Assembly (NCBI GenBank): GCA_002471185.1
Contig: DKPL01000097.1
Coordinates: 10,629-30,565, forward strand
DNA: 19,937 nucleotides
Direction of reading: 5' to 3'
Source of the DNA: Bacteroides sp. UBA7335
Lineage (GTDB): Bacteria; Bacteroidota; Bacteroidia; Bacteroidales; Bacteroidaceae
Shown in pieces: positions 1 to 7,239 of this stretch. The first letter of the stretch is position 1. Every line of letters starts with the position of its first letter. The notes under the pieces were generated by a model that did no database searches, was not told where the DNA came from, and saw only the letters and a list, made by a program, of their open reading frames with translations. A program made the position numbers and the translations under genes.

Positions 1-1
1 G

Positions 2-1312
2 GTTAAGTTTACCGGTGCAAAACAAACGTTATCAATTAAAGGAGCAGGTACTATTGCTATTAAAAACAGTATTTTCACGGGTAAAAATAGTGCGCAAGCT
101 ATTTTTGTGCAAAACGGTACAACTTTGAATGTAATGAACTGTGAATTTATCAAAAACTATCATAGCAGTGCCGGTGGTGCCATTGGTATTAGCCAAGATG
201 TTATTTGTACAATCCAAAATACTCTGTTCGATGGCAATTCAGCGAAAGGTGATGGGGGAGCTTTGCGTATTTATAACAATGCCAGAGTAACTATTGAAAA
301 TTCAACTTTCAAAAACAATAGTAGCTCTGCATCAGGGGGAGCTATTTATATGTATAGTACAAACAATAAAGCTGAATCGGCATTTGCATTGAATATTACC
401 AATTGTACATTTGTAAACAATCACTCTGGAAATCGTGCAGGTGCAATTTACATTTATTCACGCGATACTACTAAACCGTTGGATAATGTGAAAATTGTAA
501 ATAGTACAATCACTGCTAACTATTCAACTAAAAACTTAGGTGGTGGTGTGTTTGTATGTTCAAATACCGGATGCTCAGCAAAATTAACGATGGTAAATAC
601 TATTCTTGCCGGTAATACCGGAGGATTAGTTGATGGCGCTTATTTCGTTCCTACTGATTTAGGTTATTGGAAAGGTGACTTAAAAGATGGTGTTGAGATT
701 GAAAGAAACTACAGCTGGGAACTTAAAAACAATATCTATTGCAAGGCTTACTCTACAGCTGATGATACTCAGTTGAATAATGTAGATCAATCAGCTCTTT
801 TCAATAACACTAACATTAAGGTAGCAGAGTTTAAATCAAGCAAAATCTTTACTTCGCTTTATAAGTTAGACAATACTGTATTCCCTGATATTGAAGGTGA
901 CGAAGTATGGAGCCCGGTACTTACAACTGGTGCAATGCCTGTTGCTACTCTTTGCGAAAACAGTATTGCTATTGCTAAAGGTACAGCTACTCATGCTGAT
1001 GTAACTATTCCTACTGCCGATCAATTGGGCACATCTCGTCCTGCAGCTCCTGCTATTGGTGCAGTAGAGTATGGTACTGCTAGTGGTATTATCAACACAA
1101 GTAAGACTGAAAATAACATAAAGATTTGGAACGAAAACAATACAATCTTTGTGGAAGGTGCTGAAGAATATGCAACAATTGCTGTATATGACTTAACTGG
1201 TAAAATGGTTTACGAAGGCCAATTGACTCAAGGAGCAGTAACTCCTCAGGTTGAAAAAGGCATATACATTGCTAAAGTGGCTTCAGCAACTGCTAAATTG
1301 ATTATCCGATAA
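2..1312 (+). CDS. Secreted right-handed beta-helix protein with C-terminal T9SS-like sorting domain (5' end outside window)
   Basis: The frame is open from base 2, so the start lies upstream; 436 residues are visible. The first 190 or so are short Asn/Thr/Gly-rich repeats such as NCTFVNNHSG and NSTFKNNSSS, each followed by GGAIYI-like strands. This is the pattern of parallel beta-helix (pectin-lyase-like) proteins. A stretch ending in RPAAPAIGAVEYG resembles the choice-of-anchor Q type found on such surface proteins. The last 65 residues (WNENNTIFVEG ... VYDLTGKMVYEG ... GIYIAKV ... KLIIR) look like a type A sorting domain of the type IX secretion system, so the protein is probably carried across the outer membrane and anchored or released at the surface. 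The helix could bind or cleave glycan or act as an adhesin; no catalytic residue is recognisable. It is separated from the next gene by a hairpin and is probably not in its operon. Confidence 0.75.
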   Translation, partial: VKFTGAKQTLSIKGAGTIAIKNSIFTGKNSAQAIFVQNGTTLNVMNCEFIKNYHSSAGGAIGISQDVICTIQNTLFDGNSAKGDGGALRIYNNARVTIENSTFKNNSSSASGGAIYMYSTNNKAESAFALNITNCTFVNNHSGNRAGAIYIYSRDTTKPLDNVKIVNSTITANYSTKNLGGGVFVCSNTGCSAKLTMVNTILAGNTGGLVDGAYFVPTDLGYWKGDLKDGVEIERNYSWELKNNIYCKAYSTADDTQLNNVDQSALFNNTNIKVAEFKSSKIFTSLYKLDNTVFPDIEGDEVWSPVLTTGAMPVATLCENSIAIAKGTATHADVTIPTADQLGTSRPAAPAIGAVEYGTASGIINTSKTENNIKIWNENNTIFVEGAEEYATIAVYDLTGKMVYEGQLTQGAVTPQVEKGIYIAKVASATAKLIIR

Positions 1313-1346
1313 GTTGATGTAATAATACAGATACTTATTTTTCTAT

Positions 1347-1384
1347 ACCGGTATCCGGAACTTTTTCATCTCCTGGATACCGGT
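1347..1384 (+). terminator. Hairpin after the beta-helix gene, probable terminator
   Basis: The arms ACCGGTATCC (1347-1356) and GGATACCGGT (1375-1384) pair perfectly over 10 bp. Two further G-C pairs form next to a single bulged T. The U-tract after it is poor (TCTATT), so this may be a weak or processed terminator. It lies 35 bases after the stop codon. Confidence 0.5.
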
Positions 1385-1414
1385 TCTATTAACGACTTTA
1401 GATATTTTTTATTT

Positions 1415-3580
1415 ATGAAACACTCTCTTATTCTCTTATTCTCTTTTGCTTGGATATGCATGGTTAGTTCGTGTAAAAGTTCGTCCGACGCTACTCAAAT
1501 GATTACTAATGCGCGCAGTGTTATTGAACGACAAATAGGTAGTAAAGCCAATGATATAGAACTTTATGCAATGGATCTGTCAGATGGCAAAGAGACATTT
1601 AAAATCGAAGCAAAAAATGGAAAGTTAAAAATTGGTGGTAGTAGTCCTGTAGCTATCTGTTATGCTTTTCATACTTATCTTAGAGAGGGTTGCCAATCGA
1701 TGAAGACCTGGAGTGGTCAACATTTGAACTTGCCTAAGCAGTGGCCTGATTATGAAAAAGAACAAACTACTCCTTACGATAAAAGATACTTTTTGAATGT
1801 ATGTACCTTTGGGTATACTACCCCTTATTGGGATTGGAATCGTTGGGAAAAAGAAATAGACTGGATGGCACTCAGAGGAGTGAATATGCCGCTGGCTACG
1901 GTTGCCAGCGAAGCAATAGCCGAAAGAGTATGGTTGCGTATGGGATTGACAAAAGAAGAGGTTAGAGAGTTTTTTACTGCTCCTGCTCACTTGCCTTGGC
2001 ACCGTATGGGTAACTTAAACACATGGGATGGACCATTGTCTGATAATTGGCAAGCTGGACAAATTGCTATGCAACACCAAATCATAGATCGTATGCGTCA
2101 ATTGCAAATGGAGCCAATAGCACCAGCATTTGCAGGTTTTGTTCCTATGGCTTTTGCTCAAAAACATCCTGATACTAACTTTAAACACCTCATGTGGGGT
2201 GGTTTTGATGATAAATTTAATGCTTATGTGCTTCCACCCGATTCACCTTATTTTGAAGAGATCGGAAAACTTTTTATCGAAGAGTGGGAAAAAGAATTTG
2301 GAAAAACAACTTACTATCTTTCTGATAGTTTTAATGAAATGCGCTTACCGGTGGCCGAAGGTGATGTTGAAGGAAAGCATAACCTATTGGCACAGTATGG
2401 TGAGTCTATACATCGCTCTATTCAGGCTGGAAATCCCGATGCAATCTGGGTTACACAAGGATGGACATTTGGCTATCAACATGACTTTTGGGATAGAGAA
2501 AGCTTGCAAGCTTTATTGAGTCGTGTGCCCGATGATAAGATGATTATTGTAGATTTAGGTAATGATTATCCAAAATGGGTATGGGGAACCGAACAAACGT
2601 GGAAGGTACACGATGGCTTTTATGGAAAAAACTGGATATTCAGTTATGTGCCAAACTTTGGTGGAAAAACACCTTTGACCGGCGATCTTAATATGTATGC
2701 TTCTTCGTCTGCCGAAGCATTGCAATCTCCTTTGCGTGGCAACCTTATTGGTTTTGGATCGGCGCCAGAGGGATTAGAAAACAATGAAATTGTATATGAA
2801 CTGCTTGCTGATATGGGATGGACTGATCAGCCTATTAATCTAGATGAATGGACTGCAAGTTACTGTGCGGCTCGTTATGGCGCTTATCCCGACTCTATGA
2901 AACAAGCTTGGGATTTGTTTAGAAATAGTGCGTATAGTTCTTTATACTCATATCCTCGTTTTACTTGGCAAACTGTAGTGCCCGACCAACGTAGAATTAG
3001 CAAAATCGATGTTAGTGATGACTTCTTGCAAGGTGTACAACTTTATTTATCTTGTAGTGATTCACTTAAAGCTTCTCAACTGTATGTTAATGACGCTATT
3101 GAATTGGCCGCTTTTTATGTTGCTGCCAAAGCTGATAAAATTTATGAGAAAGCATTAAAAGCTGATGCTGAAGGAAATCAATTGCAGGCACAAGAGTATT
3201 TGAAACAAACTGTAAACCTGCTTCTTGAGGTTGATCAATTGCTTGCTTCTCATCCAATTTATCGTTTAGAAGAATGGGTGAACTTGGCTCGCAACAGTGG
3301 TACAAATGCTGAAGAAAAAGATGCTTATGAAGCAAATGCAAAACGACTAATTACTACTTGGGGAGGAATCCAAGAGGATTATGCGGCACGCTTCTGGAGT
3401 GGACTGATAAAAGATTATTATGTACCTCGTATTAAACGTCACTTTTCTAAACAACGAGACGATTTAGACCGTTGGGAGGAAACTTGGATTAATACACCTT
3501 GGAATAATACTACAATAGCTTACTCTAACCCATTGGCTAGAGCAAAAGAGATGGTAGATCAAGTTAGTGGTATTGAATAA
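1415..3580 (+). CDS. Alpha-N-acetylglucosaminidase, GH89 family, lipoprotein
   Basis: A 721-residue NAGLU-family enzyme expected to remove terminal alpha-linked GlcNAc from glycans. The N-terminus is a lipoprotein signal: a hydrophobic run, then VSSC with Cys20 as the lipidated residue, so it is membrane-anchored and may be surface-exposed. An N-terminal beta domain (about 28-113) is followed by the barrel (about 120-465), which starts with the family block FLNVCTFGYTTPYWDWNRW and continues with LPWHRMGN. The two carboxylates expected from the human and Clostridium enzymes are present: Glu308 in SDSFNEM (acid/base) and Glu452 in APEG (nucleophile). The rest is the helical C-terminal domain. 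Length is normal. A second GH89 lies at 7240, diverged in sequence and carrying a different export signal. Linkage specificity (heparan-type, mucin-cap or other alpha-GlcNAc) cannot be read from the sequence. Confidence 0.93.
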   Translation: MKHSLILLFSFAWICMVSSCKSSSDATQMITNARSVIERQIGSKANDIELYAMDLSDGKETFKIEAKNGKLKIGGSSPVAICYAFHTYLREGCQSMKTWSGQHLNLPKQWPDYEKEQTTPYDKRYFLNVCTFGYTTPYWDWNRWEKEIDWMALRGVNMPLATVASEAIAERVWLRMGLTKEEVREFFTAPAHLPWHRMGNLNTWDGPLSDNWQAGQIAMQHQIIDRMRQLQMEPIAPAFAGFVPMAFAQKHPDTNFKHLMWGGFDDKFNAYVLPPDSPYFEEIGKLFIEEWEKEFGKTTYYLSDSFNEMRLPVAEGDVEGKHNLLAQYGESIHRSIQAGNPDAIWVTQGWTFGYQHDFWDRESLQALLSRVPDDKMIIVDLGNDYPKWVWGTEQTWKVHDGFYGKNWIFSYVPNFGGKTPLTGDLNMYASSSAEALQSPLRGNLIGFGSAPEGLENNEIVYELLADMGWTDQPINLDEWTASYCAARYGAYPDSMKQAWDLFRNSAYSSLYSYPRFTWQTVVPDQRRISKIDVSDDFLQGVQLYLSCSDSLKASQLYVNDAIELAAFYVAAKADKIYEKALKADAEGNQLQAQEYLKQTVNLLLEVDQLLASHPIYRLEEWVNLARNSGTNAEEKDAYEANAKRLITTWGGIQEDYAARFWSGLIKDYYVPRIKRHFSKQRDDLDRWEETWINTPWNNTTIAYSNPLARAKEMVDQVSGIE

Positions 3581-3610
3581 TAAGGTCACGTATTGATGAC
3601 TGATAATTTG

Positions 3611-3661
3611 GTTATTACTGTCATGCGGTTGATTATGATTGACTTAGTGGACAGTAATAAC
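3611..3661 (+). terminator. Long-stem hairpin between GH89 and glycerate kinase genes
   Basis: GTTATTACTGTC (3611-3622) and GACAGTAATAAC (3650-3661) are perfect 12-bp complements. A G-T wobble and two A-T pairs extend the stem outward. The loop is 27 bases, and no T-run follows. It may be a terminator, an RNA-processing or attenuation site splitting the first GH89 from the four downstream genes, or, as DNA, an operator with two half-sites 39 bp apart. Confidence 0.5.
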
Positions 3662-3701
3662 TAAATAAACTATATATTTATTGATTTTAAATTGATAAAC
3701 T

Positions 3702-4850
3702 ATGAAAAAGGTAATTCTTGCATTCGACTCTTTTAAGGGATCGGTTAGCTCAATAGATATTGCAGAGGCTTCTTCTAAAGCTATTCTAAAACAATTTCCA
3801 ACTTGCGAAATTCACTCTTTTCCTGTAGCTGATGGTGGAGAGGGAACTACAGCAGCCATCTGTTCGGCGTTGGATGTGAACGAAGTCTTTTGTTGGGCGC
3901 ATAATCCACTGATGAAACCTATTGAGGTTGCTTATGCAATAACTCAAGATGGCACAACGGCCATTCTTGAAATGGCAACAACTGCCGGACTACCCTTGTT
4001 AGCTTCTGATGAACGCAACCCACTGCTTACTACAACTTTTGGTACAGGAGAGGTTATTGCCGATGCACTTGCAAGAGGTTGCCGAAACTTTGTCATGGGG
4101 ATTGGAGGCAGTGCTACTAACGATGCCGGTATAGGGATGTTGGCTGCTCTTGGAATACGTTTTTTGGATAAAAATGGCACAGAACTTAGTCCATGTGGTG
4201 AAAACCTAATTCATATTGCTCATATTGACGAATCGAAAGTTAATCCATTATTGTGTGAAGCCTCTTTTACCATTGCGTGCGATGTAAATAATCCTTTTTT
4301 TGGAACTCATGGCGCTGCGTTTGTATACGCTCCACAAAAAGGAGCTTCGCCTACAATGGTTGATGAACTAGACAATGGTCTTAAACACTATGCACATTTA
4401 CTAAAAGACTTAAAGAAAGTAGATATTTCTAATATTCCCGGAGCAGGTGCGGCAGGAGGAATGGGAGGTGGATTGCTTCCGTTTATTAAAGCTGAACTAA
4501 AGCCCGGAATAGAAACAATTCTTGATCGGCTACATTTTCGTGAGGCTTTGCATGGAGCAGACCTAGTTTTGACGGGCGAAGGCAAACTGGATGCACAAAC
4601 CGCTATGGGAAAGGCTTTAGGGGGAATTCTGAACTTAGCTAACGAAGTAGGAGTTCCTGTAATAGCTATCGGAGGTGGAGTTGAAACTGTAGACCAGCTC
4701 AACGATATGGGATTTGCCGGAGTATTTTCCATTCAACAAGGTCCTATTACCCTCGAACAAGCCATGAAGAGTGAAGTAGCATTGAATAATATTGAAACTA
4801 CTGTCACTCAAATCATTCGAGTAATACGTCAATTTAACTCAACTAAATAA
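3702..4850 (+). CDS. Glycerate kinase (GarK/GlxK family)
   Basis: A 382-residue member of the class II glycerate kinase family, which phosphorylates D-glycerate with ATP, usually to 2-phosphoglycerate, feeding lower glycolysis. Family blocks are clear: the N-terminal AFDSFKGSVSS, PVADGGEGTT (41-50), the glycine-rich GIGGSATNDAG (133-143), a second glycine-rich stretch AGAAGGMGGGLLPF, and TGEGKLDAQT near the C-terminus. Length matches the family. It is followed after 24 bases by a GntP-type permease, so the two probably act as importer and kinase for the same sugar acid or a product of it. Its presence between two alpha-N-acetylglucosaminidases is unusual. The ATG at 3702 gives the family's normal N-terminus. 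Confidence 0.93.
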   Translation: MKKVILAFDSFKGSVSSIDIAEASSKAILKQFPTCEIHSFPVADGGEGTTAAICSALDVNEVFCWAHNPLMKPIEVAYAITQDGTTAILEMATTAGLPLLASDERNPLLTTTFGTGEVIADALARGCRNFVMGIGGSATNDAGIGMLAALGIRFLDKNGTELSPCGENLIHIAHIDESKVNPLLCEASFTIACDVNNPFFGTHGAAFVYAPQKGASPTMVDELDNGLKHYAHLLKDLKKVDISNIPGAGAAGGMGGGLLPFIKAELKPGIETILDRLHFREALHGADLVLTGEGKLDAQTAMGKALGGILNLANEVGVPVIAIGGGVETVDQLNDMGFAGVFSIQQGPITLEQAMKSEVALNNIETTVTQIIRVIRQFNSTK

Positions 4851-4874
4851 ACACAAATCTAATCTAAGTAGAAT

Positions 4875-6122
4875 ATGACAGCTATTGGAGCATTAGTCGG
4901 ATTGATTGTATCTGTTGTACTAATCATAAAAAAAATATCACCAGCTTATAGCTTGATATTTGGAGCTATTGTAGGCGGACTGCTAGGCGGACTTTCGCTT
5001 ATTGAAACGGTATTGGTAATGACAGATGGAGTGAAAGATGTAACTCCGGCTATAATTCGCATATTAACTGCTGGTGTGCTATCGGGAGTTTTAATAAAAA
5101 CAGGAGCTGCTATTACCATATCCAATGCTATCGTGAAAGTTTTGGGCGAAAAACGCGTGTTTGCAGCTTTAGCTCTTGCAACTATGCTGCTTTGTGCAGT
5201 GGGTGTGTTTGTGGATGTGGCTGTTATTACAGTAGCCCCAATCGCACTGTCACTGGGCAAGCGATTGCAAATTTCGCCTTCGGTACTATTAATTGCTATG
5301 GTAGGTGGCGGAAAATGTGGTAATATTATTTCTCCTAACCCAAATACCATTATTGCCGCTGAAAACTTTAATGCACCTTTGTCATCGGTGATGTTTGTTA
5401 ATGTATTGCCTGCTATTGTCGGATTGCTTTTTACCATTTTTGTAGTTAGTCGGTTGATCCCTAATAAATATACTGGCGACTTAAAAGTCATGGAAGTGGA
5501 GGATACTGCAAATCTCCCATCATTGAGTGCTAGCTTGATAGCTCCATTTGTGACTATTGTTCTTTTATCGTTCCGTCCTTTATTCGGAATTACTATCGAT
5601 CCGCTTATTGCATTACCAATAGGAGGGTTGTGTGGAATTTTGTGCATGAGACAATGGAAGAATATATTGCCAAGTATGGAGTATGGGTTACAAAAAATGT
5701 CGGTCGTTGCCATCTTATTGGTTGGAACAGGTACCATAGCCGGCATCATTAAAAACTCTACTCTGAAAGATTGGATTTTAGATATACTTGGCCGTTCACA
5801 TCTTGATGAAGTATTGATAGCACCTATATCGGGCACCTTGATGTCGGCTGCAACAGCTTCAACTACTGCAGGAGCTACTCTTGCGTCTGCCTCTTTTTCA
5901 CAAACTATTTTGGCCGTGGGTATATCGGCTATATGGGGGGCAGCCATGATTAATGCAGGTGCTACGGTACTCGATCACTTACCTCACGGTTCGTTTTTTC
6001 ATGCTACAGGTGGGGTTTGCGAATTATCATTTAAGCAACGCTTAAAACTAATTCCTTATGAAACTCTGATTGGAGCGGTGTTGGCTGCATCATCAACTTT
6101 GCTCTGTATAGTGTGGCAGTAG
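4875..6122 (+). CDS. GntP-family permease (gluconate/glycerate-type proton symporter)
   Basis: A 415-residue, strongly hydrophobic inner-membrane protein with about 11-12 predicted membrane spans. The block GGGKCGNIISPNPNTI is the characteristic GntP signature. GntP proteins import gluconate and related hydroxy-acids with protons. The directly preceding glycerate kinase points to glycerate or a glycerate-yielding acid as substrate; this is inferred from context only. It is somewhat shorter than the E. coli paralogs. The spacing of 24 bases upstream and 27 downstream fits a single transcript with the kinase and the acetyltransferase. The long open frame on the opposite strand across this gene is a shadow of its codon pattern. 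Confidence 0.9.
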   Translation: MTAIGALVGLIVSVVLIIKKISPAYSLIFGAIVGGLLGGLSLIETVLVMTDGVKDVTPAIIRILTAGVLSGVLIKTGAAITISNAIVKVLGEKRVFAALALATMLLCAVGVFVDVAVITVAPIALSLGKRLQISPSVLLIAMVGGGKCGNIISPNPNTIIAAENFNAPLSSVMFVNVLPAIVGLLFTIFVVSRLIPNKYTGDLKVMEVEDTANLPSLSASLIAPFVTIVLLSFRPLFGITIDPLIALPIGGLCGILCMRQWKNILPSMEYGLQKMSVVAILLVGTGTIAGIIKNSTLKDWILDILGRSHLDEVLIAPISGTLMSAATASTTAGATLASASFSQTILAVGISAIWGAAMINAGATVLDHLPHGSFFHATGGVCELSFKQRLKLIPYETLIGAVLAASSTLLCIVWQ

Positions 6123-6149
6123 ATATTTCGTTTTTAATGAATTTATAAT

Positions 6150-7235
6150 ATGACAAGCTCAAAACGTCTTTTATCGCTCGATGTACTACGAGGCATCACA
6201 GTAGCTGGCATGATATTGGTTAATAATGCCGGCGCATGTGGTTATTGTTACGCACCATTGCGTCATGCCAAATGGGATGGGTTTACACCGGCCGATCTGG
6301 TATTTCCGATGTTTATGTTTCTAATGGGAATATCTACCTATATCTCTTTGCGAAAATACAATTTTGATTGGAGAGCATCTGTTGCGAAAATCGTAAAACG
6401 CTCTTTACTCTTGATTGTTATTGGACTATTAATGAGGTGGCTAATCGAAGGTTGCGAAACTGGGCAATGGACTAATTTGGAGCATTTACGATTAATGGGG
6501 GTAATGCAACGTTTAGGAATTTGTTATGGGATAACTGCTTTGTTAGCCTTATTCGTAGCTCATAAACGTTTCCTCTCAATTGCTATCGGACTACTTATTT
6601 TCTATTTTCTGTTGCAATTACTAGGTCATGGGTTTGAGAAGTCTCCAGATAATATAGTTTCTAAAATTGATTTTGCAGTTTTGGGCGCTAATCATATGTA
6701 TTTGCAAGGCAAACAATTTGTAGACCCTGAAGGTGTGTTAAGCACTATACCTGCTATTGCTCAAGTAATGATTGGCTTTGTGTGTGGCGGCATGATTGTA
6801 AATCATAAAGATAATGGTATGCGTATGCAAAAGTTATTCTTAATGGGTAGTTCACTGCTGTTCGCAGGTTTTATGCTGAGTTATGCTTGTCCCATAAACA
6901 AACGCTTATGGTCACCCAGTTTTGTGTTGCTGACTTGTGGTATATCAGCATTAATGCTGGCTATGTTGATTTATGTAATCGATGTTAAACAACAAAAAAA
7001 CTGGTCATTGTTTTTTCAGATATTTGGAGTCAATCCACTTATTCTTTATGTGTTTGGAGAGGTTTTTGGTGATTTGCTTCGCGTGTGGGGAGTCAATCAA
7101 TATCTCTTTCAAACTCTATTACAACCTTTGTTCGGAAACTACTTAGGTTCATTTAGTTATGCAGTTTTATTCCTATCGCTAAATTGGCTTTTAGGATATC
7201 TATTATTTAAGAAACAAATTTATATTAAATTATAA
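6150..7235 (+). CDS. HGSNAT/NagX-like transmembrane acetyltransferase (DUF5009 family)
   Basis: A 361-residue membrane protein with roughly ten spans. It opens with the family hallmark LDVLRGITVAGMILVNNAG, then LRHAKWDGFTPADLVFP. The latter aligns with the human heparan-alpha-glucosaminide N-acetyltransferase segment containing its active-site His; the equivalent here is His39. HGSNAT uses acetyl-CoA on one side of the membrane to N-acetylate terminal alpha-glucosamine on the other. Bacterial relatives include NagX, linked to GlcNAc use. The luminal N-terminal domain of the animal enzyme is absent. The stop is only 4 bases before the downstream GH89 start, so the two are very likely co-translated. 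Probable role: acetylate glucosamine-ended oligosaccharides in the periplasm so that GH89 can cleave them. Acetylation activity is inferred, not shown. Confidence 0.85.
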   Translation: MTSSKRLLSLDVLRGITVAGMILVNNAGACGYCYAPLRHAKWDGFTPADLVFPMFMFLMGISTYISLRKYNFDWRASVAKIVKRSLLLIVIGLLMRWLIEGCETGQWTNLEHLRLMGVMQRLGICYGITALLALFVAHKRFLSIAIGLLIFYFLLQLLGHGFEKSPDNIVSKIDFAVLGANHMYLQGKQFVDPEGVLSTIPAIAQVMIGFVCGGMIVNHKDNGMRMQKLFLMGSSLLFAGFMLSYACPINKRLWSPSFVLLTCGISALMLAMLIYVIDVKQQKNWSLFFQIFGVNPLILYVFGEVFGDLLRVWGVNQYLFQTLLQPLFGNYLGSFSYAVLFLSLNWLLGYLLFKKQIYIKL

Positions 7236-7239
7236 CCTG

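Noticed and set aside
4946..5947. 333-residue open frame on the minus strand opposite the GntP permease gene
   Set aside because: It mirrors the codon pattern of a clearly real membrane-protein gene, has no recognisable family motif, and no other gene supports transcription from that strand here.
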